Below, one piece after another: positions 27,931-37,259 of a stretch of 64,000 bases of DNA. How positions within the stretch are numbered: the first letter of the stretch is position 1; every line of letters starts with the position of its first letter. Made by a program: the position numbers and the translations under genes. The notes under the pieces are model-generated. The model searched no databases. It worked only from the letters and a program-made list of their open reading frames with translations, and was not told the origin of the DNA. This DNA comes from Geobacter sp. FeAm09. GTDB taxonomy: Bacteria > Desulfobacterota > Desulfuromonadia > Geobacterales > Pseudopelobacteraceae. The stretch lies in NCBI RefSeq assembly GCF_008330225.1, contig NZ_CP042466.1:3900001-3964000 (forward strand). Reading direction: 5' to 3'.

Positions 27931-29232
27931 ATGAACATTATCGTCGTTGGTCTCTCCCATAAGACCGCAACCGTTGAAATACGGGAAAAGGTTGCTTTTT
28001 CGCCCAACCTGATCGAGAAACCGCTCCGTGACCTGGTGTCGCTCGACGAGATCGTCGAAGGGGTGATCGTCTCCACCTGCAACCGGGTGGAGATCTACGC
28101 CACGACCCGCGACATCGCGGGGGGCATCGCCCGGATCAAGCGTTTCATGGCGGAATACCACCATCTCCCCTTTGAAGCCCTCGAGCCCCACCTCTACAGC
28201 TACCATTCCGAGGCGGCCATCCGCCACGTCTTCCGGGTCGCGTCAAGCCTGGATTCCATGGTCGTGGGGGAGCCCCAGATCCTGGGCCAGATCAAGACCT
28301 CCTACGGCTACGCCGCCGAGTACAAATCCTCCGGCATCATCCTGAACCGTTTCCTCCACAAGGCCTTCTCCGTCGCCAAACGGGTGCGCACCGAGACCAA
28401 GATCGCCTCCTCGGCGGTTTCCGTGGCCTTTGCCGCGGTGGAGCTGGCCAAGAAGATCCTGGGCAACCTGTCCGACAAGACCGTGATGCTGATCGGCGCC
28501 GGCGAGATGTGCGAACTGGCCGCCAAGCACTTCCTGAACAGCGGCGCCCGGGGCGTGATGGTGGCCAACCGCACCTTCGAGCGGGCCGAGCGCCTGGCCG
28601 AGGAGTTCGGCGGCGAGGCGGTGCCCTTCGAGGAGTTGTTCCAGCACCTCCATCGGGCCGACATCGTCCTCTCCTCCACCGGCGCGCCCCATGTCATCAT
28701 CGGCCCCAAGGACGTGGTGGAGGTGGTCAAACGGCGCAAGTTCAAGCCCATGTTCTTCATCGACATCGCCGTGCCCCGGGACATCGACCCCAAGGTGGAC
28801 GACCTGGAGAACGCCTACCTCTTCACGGTGGACAACCTGCAGGAGATCGTCCAGGCCAATCTGGCCCAGCGGAGCCTGGAGGCGGAGAAGGCCGAGGAGA
28901 TCGTCAACCAGGAGATCGGCCAGTTCTTCAAGTGGCTTTCGTCCCTGGAGGTCACCCCCACCATCGTCGCCCTGCGCAACCACTTCGACGAGATCCGCAG
29001 GGCGGAGCTGGAAAAAACCCTGGCCGGCTGGAAGGACCTCCCCCCGGACGCCGAGAAGCGGCTGGAGGCCCTGACCATGGCCATGATGAACAAACTGCTC
29101 CACACCCCCACCACGGTGCTGAAAAAGGCCGGCCAGGGGGGGCGCGTCGATCTGTACGTGGATGGCCTGCGGCAGCTCTTCGAGCTTGAAGCCGCCCACG
29201 AAGACCACGAAGAGCTGGAACTTGAAGCGTAG
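27931..29232 (+). CDS. hemA: Glutamyl-tRNA reductase
   Basis: 433 aa, first enzyme of the C5 pathway to 5-aminolevulinate. It shows [17 protein letters not shown] at the N-terminus, the catalytic Cys in [10 protein letters not shown], the substrate segment [22 protein letters not shown] as [17 protein letters not shown], and the NADPH Rossmann [13 protein letters not shown]. The C-terminal dimerisation helix is complete. It follows ccsB by 52 bases. Confidence 0.97.
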   Translation: MNIIVVGLSHKTATVEIREKVAFSPNLIEKPLRDLVSLDEIVEGVIVSTCNRVEIYATTRDIAGGIARIKRFMAEYHHLPFEALEPHLYSYHSEAAIRHVFRVASSLDSMVVGEPQILGQIKTSYGYAAEYKSSGIILNRFLHKAFSVAKRVRTETKIASSAVSVAFAAVELAKKILGNLSDKTVMLIGAGEMCELAAKHFLNSGARGVMVANRTFERAERLAEEFGGEAVPFEELFQHLHRADIVLSSTGAPHVIIGPKDVVEVVKRRKFKPMFFIDIAVPRDIDPKVDDLENAYLFTVDNLQEIVQANLAQRSLEAEKAEEIVNQEIGQFFKWLSSLEVTPTIVALRNHFDEIRRAELEKTLAGWKDLPPDAEKRLEALTMAMMNKLLHTPTTVLKKAGQGGRVDLYVDGLRQLFELEAAHEDHEELELEA

Positions 29233-29247
29233 TCGCCGCGTCGCGCC

Positions 29248-29940
29248 GTGAGATTGCCGCCGCTGATTCCGGGCCGCCTGGTCAAACGTTACAAACGCTT
29301 TCTGGCGGATGTGGCACTGGAGGACGGCACGGTCGTCACCGCCCACTGCCCCAATTCGGGCAGCATGAAGGGATGCGCCGTTCCCGGCAGCCGGGTGTAC
29401 CTCTCCCGCAGCGCCAACGCGGGGCGCAAATTCCCCTTCACCTGGGAACTGGTGGAGGCGGACGGCTTCTGGGCCGGCATCAACACCGCCCTGCCCAACC
29501 GTTTGACGCGGGAGGCGATCGAAGACGGTACGGTGGCCGAGGTGCAGGGGTACGGGTCGATCCGCCCCGAGGTGCCCTACGGCGAGCACAGCCGTATCGA
29601 CCTGCTCCTGGAAGGGGTAAAGGGGCGCTGCTTTGTGGAGGTCAAGAACGTCACCCTGGTGGAAGACGGCCGAGCCCTGTTCCCGGATGCCGTCACCACC
29701 CGCGGCCAGAAACACCTGCGGGAGTTGATGCGGGTCGTCGCGGAGGGGGACCGGGGCGTGATCTTCTTCACGGTCCAGCGCGGGGACGGCCACTCGGTCT
29801 CCCCGGCCGACGCCATCGACCCGGAATACGGGCGCTTGCTCAGGCTGGCCCTGGACAACGGCGTGGAGGCCCTGGCCTACCGGGCCCTGGTGACGCCGGA
29901 GGAGATCAGGCTGACGGAGCGGCTGCCGGTCATCGTGTAA
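29248..29940 (+). CDS. sfsA: SfsA family DNA-binding / sugar fermentation stimulation protein
   Basis: 230 aa, full length for SfsA. Motifs: GRLVKRYKRFLADV, HCPNSGSMKGC, RIDLLL and the nuclease-fold-like CFVEVKNVTL with FPDAVTTRGQKHLREL. In E. coli it affects maltose gene expression; the biochemical role is not settled. It starts at GTG 29248, 15 bases after hemA, so it interrupts the hem genes. Confidence 0.92.
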   Translation: MRLPPLIPGRLVKRYKRFLADVALEDGTVVTAHCPNSGSMKGCAVPGSRVYLSRSANAGRKFPFTWELVEADGFWAGINTALPNRLTREAIEDGTVAEVQGYGSIRPEVPYGEHSRIDLLLEGVKGRCFVEVKNVTLVEDGRALFPDAVTTRGQKHLRELMRVVAEGDRGVIFFTVQRGDGHSVSPADAIDPEYGRLLRLALDNGVEALAYRALVTPEEIRLTERLPVIV

Positions 29941-29965
29941 GGCCCGAAAGCTAAACGGCATAAAT

Positions 29966-30096
29966 CTGCCACAGAGACACGGAGACACAGAGAAAACCAA
30001 AAGAGCAGGGCAGACAAAAAGAGAGAATTCCCGTTTTTCCCGAAAACCGCTTTGCCTTTCTCTGTGAACCTCTGTGTCTCCGCGTCTCTGTGGCAG
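29966..30096. repeat. Long inverted repeat of the 'CACAGAGACACGGAGACACAGAG' kind
   Basis: Left arm 29966-29992 starts CTGCCACAGAGACACGG; right arm 30070-30096 ends CGTCTCTGTGGCAG. The 27-base arms match at 26 positions and enclose 77 bases. RNA across it would form a large stem between sfsA and hemC. Repeats of this wording are common between genes in Geobacter-like genomes (from memory, unchecked). Confidence 0.75.
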
Positions 30097-30153
30097 ATGT
30101 CGATTTTTGAAAAGCATTGAATGTTTGAATTTCCCCGTGAATGGAGACAGATT

Positions 30154-31104
30154 ATGCCCCCCAAACAGTTACGCATCGGCACCCGCGCCAGTCAACTGGC
30201 CCTCTGGCAGGCAAACTGGGTCAAGTCCGAGCTGGAGAAACGCTATCCCGGCATGGAGGTCACCCTGACCAAGATCAAGACCATCGGCGACAAGATCCTC
30301 GACGTGCCCCTGGCCCAGGTCGGCGGCAAAGGGCTGTTCGTCAAGGAGATCGAAGAGGCGATGCTGCGGGGGGAGATCGACATCGCCGTGCACAGCATGA
30401 AGGATGTCCCGACCGAGTTCCCGGAAGGGCTGGGACTGCACTGCATCACCGAGCGGGAAGACCCGCGCGACGCCGTCATATCCCGCAATGTCACGTTCAG
30501 CGAGCTGCCCCAGGGAGCTCGCATCGGCACCAGCGCCCTGCGCCGCCAGGCCCAACTTTTGAAGGTGCGCCCCGACCTGCAGATGGTAATTATCCGCGGC
30601 AACGTGGAGACCCGCATCCGCAAGCTGGAGGACGACAATCTGGACGCCGTCATCCTGGCCGCGGCCGGCCTGAAGCGGCTCGGTTTCACCGAAAAGGTCG
30701 CCGAATACCTGGATACGGACCTCTCCATCCCGGCCATCGGCCAGGGGGCGCTGGGGATCGAGTGCCGCCTGGACGACGCCGTAATCACGGAGACCATCGA
30801 TTTCTTCAACCACCCGGACACCAGCTATGCGGTACGGGCCGAACGCGCCCTTTTGAAGCGCTGCGAGGGGGGGTGCCAGGTGCCCATCGCGGCCCACGGC
30901 ACCGTCTCCGGCGGGACCTTGCGCCTGGTCGGCTTCATCGCCGCGGTGGACGGCCAGCGCTCCGTACGGGGCGAGGTCAGCGGCCCGATGGCGGAATGCG
31001 AGAAGCTGGGCATCCAACTGGCCGACCACCTCCTCGGCGAGGGGGGCAAGGCCATCCTCGAAGAGGTCTACCAGCGGGAGATCGCCTCCCCGTCCCATCC
31101 ATGA
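30154..31104 (+). CDS. hemC: Porphobilinogen deaminase (hydroxymethylbilane synthase)
   Basis: 316 aa. It joins four porphobilinogens to hydroxymethylbilane. Motifs: RIGTRASQLALWQA, the active-site HSMKDVPTEFPEG, RRQAQLL and the dipyrromethane-cofactor Cys in LLKRCEGGCQVPIAAHG. Start at ATG 30154 (MPPKQLRIG), preceded by GGAGAC; an ATG 33 bases upstream is also in frame but has no RBS. The stop overlaps the start of the cobA-hemD gene. Confidence 0.95.
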   Translation: MPPKQLRIGTRASQLALWQANWVKSELEKRYPGMEVTLTKIKTIGDKILDVPLAQVGGKGLFVKEIEEAMLRGEIDIAVHSMKDVPTEFPEGLGLHCITEREDPRDAVISRNVTFSELPQGARIGTSALRRQAQLLKVRPDLQMVIIRGNVETRIRKLEDDNLDAVILAAAGLKRLGFTEKVAEYLDTDLSIPAIGQGALGIECRLDDAVITETIDFFNHPDTSYAVRAERALLKRCEGGCQVPIAAHGTVSGGTLRLVGFIAAVDGQRSVRGEVSGPMAECEKLGIQLADHLLGEGGKAILEEVYQREIASPSHP

Positions 31105-32641
31105 GCGACCCGAGCCGCCATACCGGGATGATTTATCTCGTCGGCGCCGGTCCCGGCGACCCGGGGCTGATCACGCTCAAGGGGGTGGAGTGCCTGCAAC
31201 GGGCCCAGGTGGTGGTCTACGACTACCTGGCCAACGAGCAGCTGCTGGCCCATGCGCCGGCGGATGCGGAACTGATCTATGCCGGCAAGATCGGCGGCCG
31301 CCACAACCAGGACCAGGAGGAGATCAACCGCCTCCTGGTGGCAAAGGGGCGCGAGGGGAAGGCCGTGGTCCGGCTCAAGGGGGGGACCCCTTCGTGTTCG
31401 GGCGGGGCGGCGAGGAGTGCGAGGCGCTGAGCGACGCCGGGATCCCCTTCCAGGTCGTGCCGGGGGTTACCGCCGCCGTGGGTGCGGCGGCCTATAGCGG
31501 CATCCCCCTGACCCACCGCAATTTCACCGCCTCGGTGGCCTTCGTCACCGGCCACGAGGGAAAAGACAAGAGCGAGTCGGCCATCGACTGGGACCGCCTC
31601 TCCCTGGGCAACGGCACGGTGGTCTTTTACATGGGGATCACCACCCTGCGGAGCAACATGGAGCGTTTGCTGCGGCACGGCCGCAGCCCGCAGACGCCGG
31701 TGGCGCTGGTGCGCTGGGGGACGGCGCCGACCCAGCAGGTCCTGACCGGCACCCTGGGCGACATCGCCGACCGGGCCGAGGCTGCCGGCTTCAAGCCGCC
31801 GGCCGTGACCATCGTGGGGGAGGTGGTTGCCCTCAGGGACCGGTTGCGCTGGTTCGACAACCGCCCGCTCTTCGGCCGCAAGGTCCTGGTGACGCGGGCC
31901 GCCGACCAGGCGGGAGAATTTGCCGCCATGCTGGCTGACCGCGGGGCGCTGGTCATGGAGTGCCCCACCATCAAGCTGGTGGACCCGGAATCCTGGGAAC
32001 CGCTGGATGCCGCCATCCGTACCATGGGCAGCTACGACTGGCTGGTGCTGACCTCGGTCAATGGTGCGCGCCGCTTCTTCCAGCGCCTCGCCGCCCTTGG
32101 CCTGGATGCCAGGGCGGTGGGAAACTGCCGGGTCTGCGCGGTGGGGCCGAAGACGGCCGAAGCGATACGCGCCTGTGGCATCTGCCCCGACATGGTGCCC
32201 TCGGATTACAAGGCGGAAGGGGTGGTGGCCGAGTTCGCCAAGCTGGCGATGGACGGCGCCCGGGTGCTTTTCCCCCGTGCCGACAAGGCCCGGGAGGTCA
32301 TCCCCTGCGAGCTGAAGCGCCTGGGGGCCCAGGTGGACAGCCCGGTGGCCTACCGCAACGTGATGCCCGACCGGTTGCCGCCCGAAGCGCTCTTTTCCCT
32401 TGAAAAGCGCACCGTGGACTGCATCACGTTCACCTCCTCCTCCACGGTCCACAACCTGGCCGACATGCTGGGCAGCGACCTGCTGGTGAACATGCTGAAA
32501 GGGGTGTCGGTGGCCAGCATCGGGGCCATTACCTCCAAGGCCTGCCGGAGCCTGGGGCTCAAGGTCGATATCGAGCCTGCCAGTTCCACCCTGGCGCACT
32601 TGGCCGAAGAGATCGAACGCCATTACCGCACCGCCCGCTAG
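31101..32641 (+). CDS. cobA-hemD: Uroporphyrinogen-III methyltransferase / uroporphyrinogen-III synthase fusion (cobA-hemD), frameshifted
   Basis: About 513 aa when repaired. The N-terminal methyltransferase starts IYLVGAGPGDPGLITLKG and has VVYDYLAN. At the family motif VVRLKGGDPFVFGRGGEE the frame breaks: the run at 31379-31385 has seven G where eight would keep GGDPF, so the first frame ends at 31430 and the rest continues in another frame (PFVFGRGGEECEAL...). The C-terminal HemD domain (FGRKVLVTRAADQAGEFA ... LTSVNGARRFF ... TFTSSSTVHNL) is complete. HemD is needed for heme in an organism full of cytochromes, so a sequencing or assembly error is the likelier explanation than a dead gene. 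ATG 31101 overlaps the hemC stop. Confidence 0.9.
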
Positions 32642-32730
32642 ACCGTCCAACCCCACACCACCATCGCACGATGACGGCGCGGCTTCCCCGACCGAAGCGG
32701 TGCCGCCGCGGCCTTTCCCCATCCCCATCC

Positions 32731-32752
32731 ACCCTGATGCGCAGGGTTTTTT
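32731..32752 (+). terminator. Terminator of the hem operon
   Basis: ACCCTG (32731-32736), loop ATGCG, CAGGGT (32742-32747), running into six T (32747-32752). It is a compact intrinsic terminator 90 bases after cobA-hemD. Confidence 0.8.
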
Positions 32753-32826
32753 CAGGGTAGAGTAACCTTTTCGGGGGCAGTGATGTCTAGAAGGTAGATG
32801 TCACTATTTACCGGAGGTGCAAAACC

Positions 32827-33288
32827 ATGGGAAATTCTCACAACGGTATCAAAAGAATTGCCGCGATGCTGTGCATCACGGCAGCAACGGCCTTCGCCGG
32901 CATTGCCCAGGCGCACGACGGCGGGTGGGAAGACGGCGGCTGCGGCCGGCAACACCACAAGCACGTGGGTAAACTCTTCGGCAAGCTCGGCCTGACCGAC
33001 GCCCAGAAGGCCCAGGCCAAGGCGATCTTCCAGGGGAACAGGGAGGTGGTGAAGCCGATAGTCGCCAATCTCAGGGCCGAGCGTAAAAACCTGGAGACGC
33101 TGCTCCATGCCGACAGCATAGACGAAGCGGCCATCCGTGCCCAAACCGCCAAGATTGCCGGCATCCAGGCGGACCTGAATATCAACAAGGCCAAGGTCGG
33201 CGCCAAGTTCCGGGCCATCCTGACGCCGGACCAGCTTGCCAAGTTGAAGGCGCTGCAGCAGAAACACACTGAAGCCAAGGATAAGTAA
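32827..33288 (+). CDS. Spy/CpxP family periplasmic protein
   Basis: 153 aa. A signal peptide ends near GIAQA-HD; the mature protein is helical and charged, with two LTxxQ motifs (GLTDAQKAQAKAIF and LTPDQLAKLKAL) that define the Spy/CpxP/zinc-resistance-associated group. It probably serves as an envelope chaperone or metal sensor in the periplasm. The His/Asp/Glu-rich N-terminus (HDGGWEDGG, RQHHKH) could bind metals. RBS CGGAGG. It has its own terminator region downstream. Confidence 0.82.
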   Translation: MGNSHNGIKRIAAMLCITAATAFAGIAQAHDGGWEDGGCGRQHHKHVGKLFGKLGLTDAQKAQAKAIFQGNREVVKPIVANLRAERKNLETLLHADSIDEAAIRAQTAKIAGIQADLNINKAKVGAKFRAILTPDQLAKLKALQQKHTEAKDK

Positions 33289-33297
33289 CCGGAGAGG

Positions 33298-33374
33298 GGG
33301 CGCCTATCGCCGCTGGGGGATAGGCGCCCAAAGATCGGTCCACAAGGCCGGGCCGCGCGGTCCGGCTGCTTTTT
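33298..33374 (+). terminator. Two hairpins after the Spy-like gene
   Basis: First hairpin: GGGCGCCTATC (33298-33308) pairs perfectly with GATAGGCGCCC (33319-33329), no T-tract. Second: GCCGG (33347-33351) with CCGGC (33362-33366) around the self-complementary CCGCGCGG, followed by TGCTTTTT (T-run 33370-33374), a likely intrinsic terminator. Confidence 0.65.
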
Positions 33375-33394
33375 GCTTTCTGGAGAGCCGAACG

Positions 33395-34177
33395 ATGAAG
33401 AGAATCCTGAGTGCCATGGTTATTGCCGCCCATCTTACGGGATGCGTCGCGTATCAAAGCAGGTCCGTCCCCTTTCTCGCCCCCCAGGACAACGCCGCCT
33501 CCCTGGAGGTGAACGGCGTGCGGGTCGGGGCCGAGGCCTTTGCCGATCCCGTCAGGGCGGAGGATGCTTTTGGCTTCGATGTCAGAAGCGCCGGCCTCCT
33601 CCCGGTCCAGCTGGTGCTGGACAACCAGAGCGGCCAGGGGGTTGAAGTCATGGCGGCGCAAACCTTCCTCATTGACGGGGGCAACCGTTACTGGAAGGTT
33701 CTGGCACCGGGCGAGGCCGCAAGCCGTGTCGATGCGGCGACCGCCGGAGGCGCCATCGGCAGCGGCGCCGGCAAGGGGGCCATGTACGGCGCTGCGGCCG
33801 GCTCTATCCTCGGTTTGGCCCTGGGGGTCGTCTCGGGCCATGGGGCGGGCGGCGCGGCGCTGACGGGCGGCGTCCTGGGCGCAGCTGGCGGCGCCGTCAT
33901 CGGCGGGGCAGCGAAAGCCGACGATCGGGAAGAGCGGTCGCGGATTGCCGGCGATGTCCGGGAAAAGGTGATAGAAGGCAAGGCCATCCCGGCCGGTTCA
34001 CTGACCAGCGGCTTCATCTTCTTCCCGGGGGAGGCCCAAAGCGCCAAGGCGCTGCGGCTGCAGATCCGCTTTCGGAGCAGCGGGCTCCAGCAGACCCTGC
34101 TGCTGCCGCTCACGCCGGGCGAATCCCCCCGGATTCTGCCCGGATCACCCGTGCGGCCGACGCCCGCCGATGGTTAG
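33395..34177 (+). CDS. Glycine-zipper lipoprotein of unknown function
   Basis: 260 aa. Lipobox LTGC at Cys17 marks an outer-membrane or periplasmic lipoprotein. Residues about 112-175 form a Gly/Ala-rich zipper (AGGAIGSGAGKGAMYGAAAG, then a second GVLGAAGGAVIGGAAK), flanked by beta-rich parts. The ending LLLPLTPGESPRILPGS is Pro-rich. I do not recognise a specific function. It is followed after 69 bases by an SH3-type exported protein, probably in the same envelope-related group. Confidence 0.78.
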   Translation: MKRILSAMVIAAHLTGCVAYQSRSVPFLAPQDNAASLEVNGVRVGAEAFADPVRAEDAFGFDVRSAGLLPVQLVLDNQSGQGVEVMAAQTFLIDGGNRYWKVLAPGEAASRVDAATAGGAIGSGAGKGAMYGAAAGSILGLALGVVSGHGAGGAALTGGVLGAAGGAVIGGAAKADDREERSRIAGDVREKVIEGKAIPAGSLTSGFIFFPGEAQSAKALRLQIRFRSSGLQQTLLLPLTPGESPRILPGSPVRPTPADG

Positions 34178-34246
34178 CGTCTTGTACGGAGTTCCGCGAA
34201 CGGGGCGGTGCGACGTACCACAAGGTAAAAACAGGAGGTCATGGCT

Positions 34247-34873
34247 ATGACAATGTTCAAGAAACGGGGATGGTACCCCCTGGCGGCGGGCCTGGCGCTC
34301 CTCGGGACGTCGCTTGTGACGTTCGGGGACGCGTGGGCATGGCGGTCGCCGCCACCCGCATACTGGTCCGGTCCGCGTTTCCGGGAACTGCCCCGGGAAC
34401 ACCGGGTTATAGGGTACGGCAGGGATTCGTTCTATTACACCCGGGGCCGCTATTATCGCCGGGGGGCTGACGGGTTCTTCCTGGTGGCGCCGCCGTTCGG
34501 CCTGGTCGTCCCCACGCTTCCCCTGGGCTTTGCCGCGCTGGTGGTGGGTGGACTCACCTACTACGAGCTGAACGGCATCTACTACCGGCAGGCCCCGGAG
34601 GGGTATGTGGTGGTGGAACCGCCGGCGGCGGTGGGCGCCCCCGCACCGAGCGCCGGTCAATCCGGCCAGCGGGTCGTGGTGCAGAGCGAGTTGTTGAATG
34701 TGCGCAGTGGCCCGAGCCTGGAGCAGGATATCCTGACGGAGGTCGGCCGGGGAACGGTCTTGAACGTGCTCGGCAAGGTGCCGGACTGGTACTATGTGGA
34801 GTTGACGAACGGCGAGCGCGGCTGGGTCATGGAACGGTTCGTCACGCCGGTGAAACCGGTGCCCGAGGGATAG
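34247..34873 (+). CDS. Exported SH3-domain protein (DUF6515-like N-terminal half)
   Basis: 208 aa. The signal peptide ends at AWA-WR. The middle part (residues 30-110) is rich in Tyr, Arg and Gly (YYTRGRYYRRGADGFFLVAPP), as in DUF6515-type proteins. The C-terminal 65 residues are a bacterial SH3 domain (LLNVRSGPSLEQDILTEV ... DWYYVELTNGERGWVMERF), usually binding cell wall or protein. AGGAGG is only 2 bases from an ATG at 34241 but 8 bases from the ATG at 34247, so the latter is chosen. A terminator follows. Confidence 0.78.
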   Translation: MTMFKKRGWYPLAAGLALLGTSLVTFGDAWAWRSPPPAYWSGPRFRELPREHRVIGYGRDSFYYTRGRYYRRGADGFFLVAPPFGLVVPTLPLGFAALVVGGLTYYELNGIYYRQAPEGYVVVEPPAAVGAPAPSAGQSGQRVVVQSELLNVRSGPSLEQDILTEVGRGTVLNVLGKVPDWYYVELTNGERGWVMERFVTPVKPVPEG

Positions 34874-34913
34874 CGCGGCTGTTGACCGGGACATTTTGGA
34901 GAGTGGAGCACGG

Positions 34914-34940
34914 GGCCCCGAAACAGGGGCCTCTTTTTTT
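34914..34940 (+). terminator. Intrinsic terminator after the SH3 protein gene
   Basis: GGCCCC (34914-34919), loop GAAACA, GGGGCC (34926-34931), then T-C-TTTTTTT (seven T at 34934-34940). It separates the rightward gene from the convergent transporter. Confidence 0.85.
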
Positions 34941-34981
34941 GCCCTGGGCAGTGCCCCGCTTCCCGTGGGAATGCACCGTGC

Positions 34982-36214
34982 TCATTGTCGGTGGCTCTGC
35001 AATCGACCCATAAGCAGGACGCCCCCGGCCAGCAGCCCGCACGCCAGGATCATGGCGGCCATGGGGTAGGCCGTGCCGTTATGCAGCATGCTCACCAGGG
35101 CACTGACGAGACTTGCCAGGCCGAATTGCAGAACGCCCACAAGGGATGAGGCGCTGCCGGCATGGCGGCCGCTTTGGGCCATGGCCGCGGCGACGGCATT
35201 GGCGCCGATTACCGGGATCGTGGCAAGGCAAAAGAAGAGCGGCAGCATCAGCAGCGCCAGATGGGTGGTCGTGGCCAGGGCGAGCAACAGCGCCGCCGCG
35301 ACGACATGCACCAGCAGGGCCCTGATGAAGATGGTCCGGGGTGAAAACCGCCGCAGCAGCAACCTGTTGAGCTGGCTGGCGGCAACCATGCCCACGGTGT
35401 TGACGCCGAACAGCCACCCGTATTGCTGCTGGCTCACACCGTGCAGACCCATGAAAACGAAAGGCGACCCGCTGATAAAGGCGAACATGGAGGCCAGAAC
35501 CAGGCTGCTGGCAAGGGCCGGGACCATGAACTCCCGCCGGCGCATCAGGTTGCCGAAGGCCTTGAGCACGTGGCCGGCCCCCTGTCTCTGGCGGTCATGC
35601 ACCGGCAGGGTCTCCGGCAGTCCCCGCGCCGCAAGGATGAAGCAGGCCGCACCGAAGAGCGTCAGGGACACGAACACGGCCGGCCAGCCGCCGATCAGGT
35701 GGATGTAGCCGCCAATGATCGGCGCCGCTATGGGGCCCGCCCCCTGCACGAGCATCACCGCCGATAATGCCTGGGCCGCCTGCTGCTCATCGAAGAGATC
35801 CGTGATCACGGCCCGGCTGACAATCATGCCGGCGCAGCCTCCCACGGCCTGCAGGAAGCGCAGGCCGGTAAAGGTGGCAATGTCCGGCGCCCAGACCGTC
35901 AGCAGGGAGGTGACGGTGAATATGGCGACCCCCGCCAGGAGCGGAAGCCGCCTGCCGAACCGGTCGATCAGCGGGCCGTAGAACAACTGGCCCACCGCCA
36001 GGCCGAGGACAAACGCGGAAAGGCTGTACTGTACCTGCTCCACGCCGCAGCCCAGGCTTGCCGCTATGCTCGGAAAGCTGGACAGGTACATGTCGGTGGA
36101 AAGCGGGGCAAAGACAAAGAGCATACCCAGGATCAGGGTGATTTTGTTGATGTTGACGGCCGTCCTGTGTTCAAGGGGCTCTAGTTCGGCGAGCTGGAGA
36201 GAGTTTTCCTGCAT
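34982..36214 (-). CDS. Bcr/CflA family drug-resistance MFS transporter
   Basis: 410 aa, twelve membrane helices. The MFS motif A lies between helices 2 and 3 (GPLIDRFGRRLPLLAG), and the Bcr-type signature appears early (FAPLSTDMYLSSFPSIAASL) with RFLQAVGGCAGMIVSRAVITDLF in helix 4. It would export hydrophobic compounds by proton antiport. A TetR gene starts 101 bases upstream in the same direction and may control it. Confidence 0.92.
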   Translation of the reverse strand: MQENSLQLAELEPLEHRTAVNINKITLILGMLFVFAPLSTDMYLSSFPSIAASLGCGVEQVQYSLSAFVLGLAVGQLFYGPLIDRFGRRLPLLAGVAIFTVTSLLTVWAPDIATFTGLRFLQAVGGCAGMIVSRAVITDLFDEQQAAQALSAVMLVQGAGPIAAPIIGGYIHLIGGWPAVFVSLTLFGAACFILAARGLPETLPVHDRQRQGAGHVLKAFGNLMRRREFMVPALASSLVLASMFAFISGSPFVFMGLHGVSQQQYGWLFGVNTVGMVAASQLNRLLLRRFSPRTIFIRALLVHVVAAALLLALATTTHLALLMLPLFFCLATIPVIGANAVAAAMAQSGRHAGSASSLVGVLQFGLASLVSALVSMLHNGTAYPMAAMILACGLLAGGVLLMGRLQSHRQ

Positions 36215-36315
36215 GATGGCGGGTCCTCGTTGCGTCGTATCGGAAAGGGGGCAGCGGATGCTGCCCCCCCCCGTTGGAGTGTCTGTGGCGGCAACCGCCC
36301 GGCGGTTGCCGGTCT

Positions 36316-36957
36316 TCAGAGCTGTCTGCGGAGGGCGGCAATGCCGGCCAGGGCGAACGCCACCACATGGTCGGCAAATGCCCCAAGGTCGTCAACAAAG
36401 GCGACGGGCGGGCCGATGGCCGTCGCTCCGTGCCGGAGCCGAACCCTGCGCATCATCATGGGGTAGATGCACATGCTGATGATGCCGGTCTCGCAAAAAT
36501 CAACGTGTCGTTCCGTAGCGTCAGGCCCGAGCAGTTCGCGCACAACAGCCAGGGTCTTGTCACGCAGCGGGTCGAACTCAAGTCTCATGACCTCCTCCAA
36601 GAGCCCGGTCGGGTTGGCGACCTCCATCTGGGAGATGAAGAAGTCCCGGGTGCTCTCGTCGGCGATCCGCTCGACGAGAGCTTTCAGATGGCCACGCAGG
36701 CGCTCTTCGGCGGGGGCGTCTGCGCTCACCCCGCCGTCTTGGGGGTGGGCCTTCATTGATTCGGCGAAAGAGTGGTGCCACGTCTCCTGGTACAGGGCCT
36801 CTTTGCTGCCGAAGTAATAGTTCACGGCGGAGATGTTGGCGCCGGCCCGTTTGCAGATCTCCGCCACCGTGGCATCCCGGAACCCTTTCTCCACAAACAC
36901 GTCGCACGCCGCCGACAGTATCTTTTCCCTGGTGGTATGTGACTTTTTCCGTGACAT
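36316..36957 (-). CDS. TetR family regulator (CerR/DUF1956-type C-terminal domain)
   Basis: 213 aa. The HTH is clear: TREKILSAACDVFVEKGFRDATVAEICKRAG with NISAVNYYFGSKEALY. The C-terminal domain contains DESTRDFFISQMEVANPTG and ETGIISMCIYPMMM, like the CecR/YbiH group that controls exporters. It is encoded directly upstream of the Bcr transporter in the same direction. The frame can extend 6 codons further, but MSRKKSHTTRE is the more usual start. A palindrome stands just upstream. Confidence 0.88.
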   Translation of the reverse strand: MSRKKSHTTREKILSAACDVFVEKGFRDATVAEICKRAGANISAVNYYFGSKEALYQETWHHSFAESMKAHPQDGGVSADAPAEERLRGHLKALVERIADESTRDFFISQMEVANPTGLLEEVMRLEFDPLRDKTLAVVRELLGPDATERHVDFCETGIISMCIYPMMMRRVRLRHGATAIGPPVAFVDDLGAFADHVVAFALAGIAALRRQL

Positions 36958-36968
36958 GGCGCCCCATT

Positions 36969-36990
36969 GAAACAAATTGTTATTTCAATT
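36969..36990. promoter_or_regulatory. Candidate operator of the CerR-like TetR gene
   Basis: TTGAAA (36969-36974) and TTTCAA (36985-36990) flank the inner palindrome AACAAATTGTT. It lies 12 bases upstream of the TetR start, in an AT-rich island. The next 200 bases to the right are G-rich and show no gene. Confidence 0.5.
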
Positions 36991-37198
36991 TTTAATTTAA
37001 AATATGTATTTGAATAAGTCAAGCGGGAAAAGGGTGGGAGGGGGGTGCTCGGCGCGGGGGGAATGCGCCAAAGGTTGGCAAGGCTTCACTGTGGGGCCGT
37101 TCAAGGGGTCTTTGCGGCGGCTAAGGCGGTGGGGAAAACCGGGGGAGCCGCCTGTGAAGGCGGCGGGCGGGGCAGAAAACCGCGGGGCATGTCGGCCT

Positions 37199-37239
37199 GG
37201 GTACTGTCCGGGTTACTCCCTTTCACCCGGACAGTGCCC
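37199..37239 (-). terminator. Hairpin downstream of rubrerythrin
   Basis: GGGTACTGTCCGGGT (37199-37213) and ACCCGGACAGTGCCC (37225-37239) pair at 14 of 15 positions with an 11-base loop, 20 bases after the rubrerythrin stop. There is no T-run, so it may be an RNA-stabilising end or a protein site. Confidence 0.5.
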
Positions 37240-37259
37240 AGCGCTTTTCCCTGATCGGA

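Noticed and set aside
28243-30117. 624-residue frame antisense to hemA and sfsA
   Set aside because: A shadow of two well-recognised genes in high-GC DNA; no motif and no RBS.
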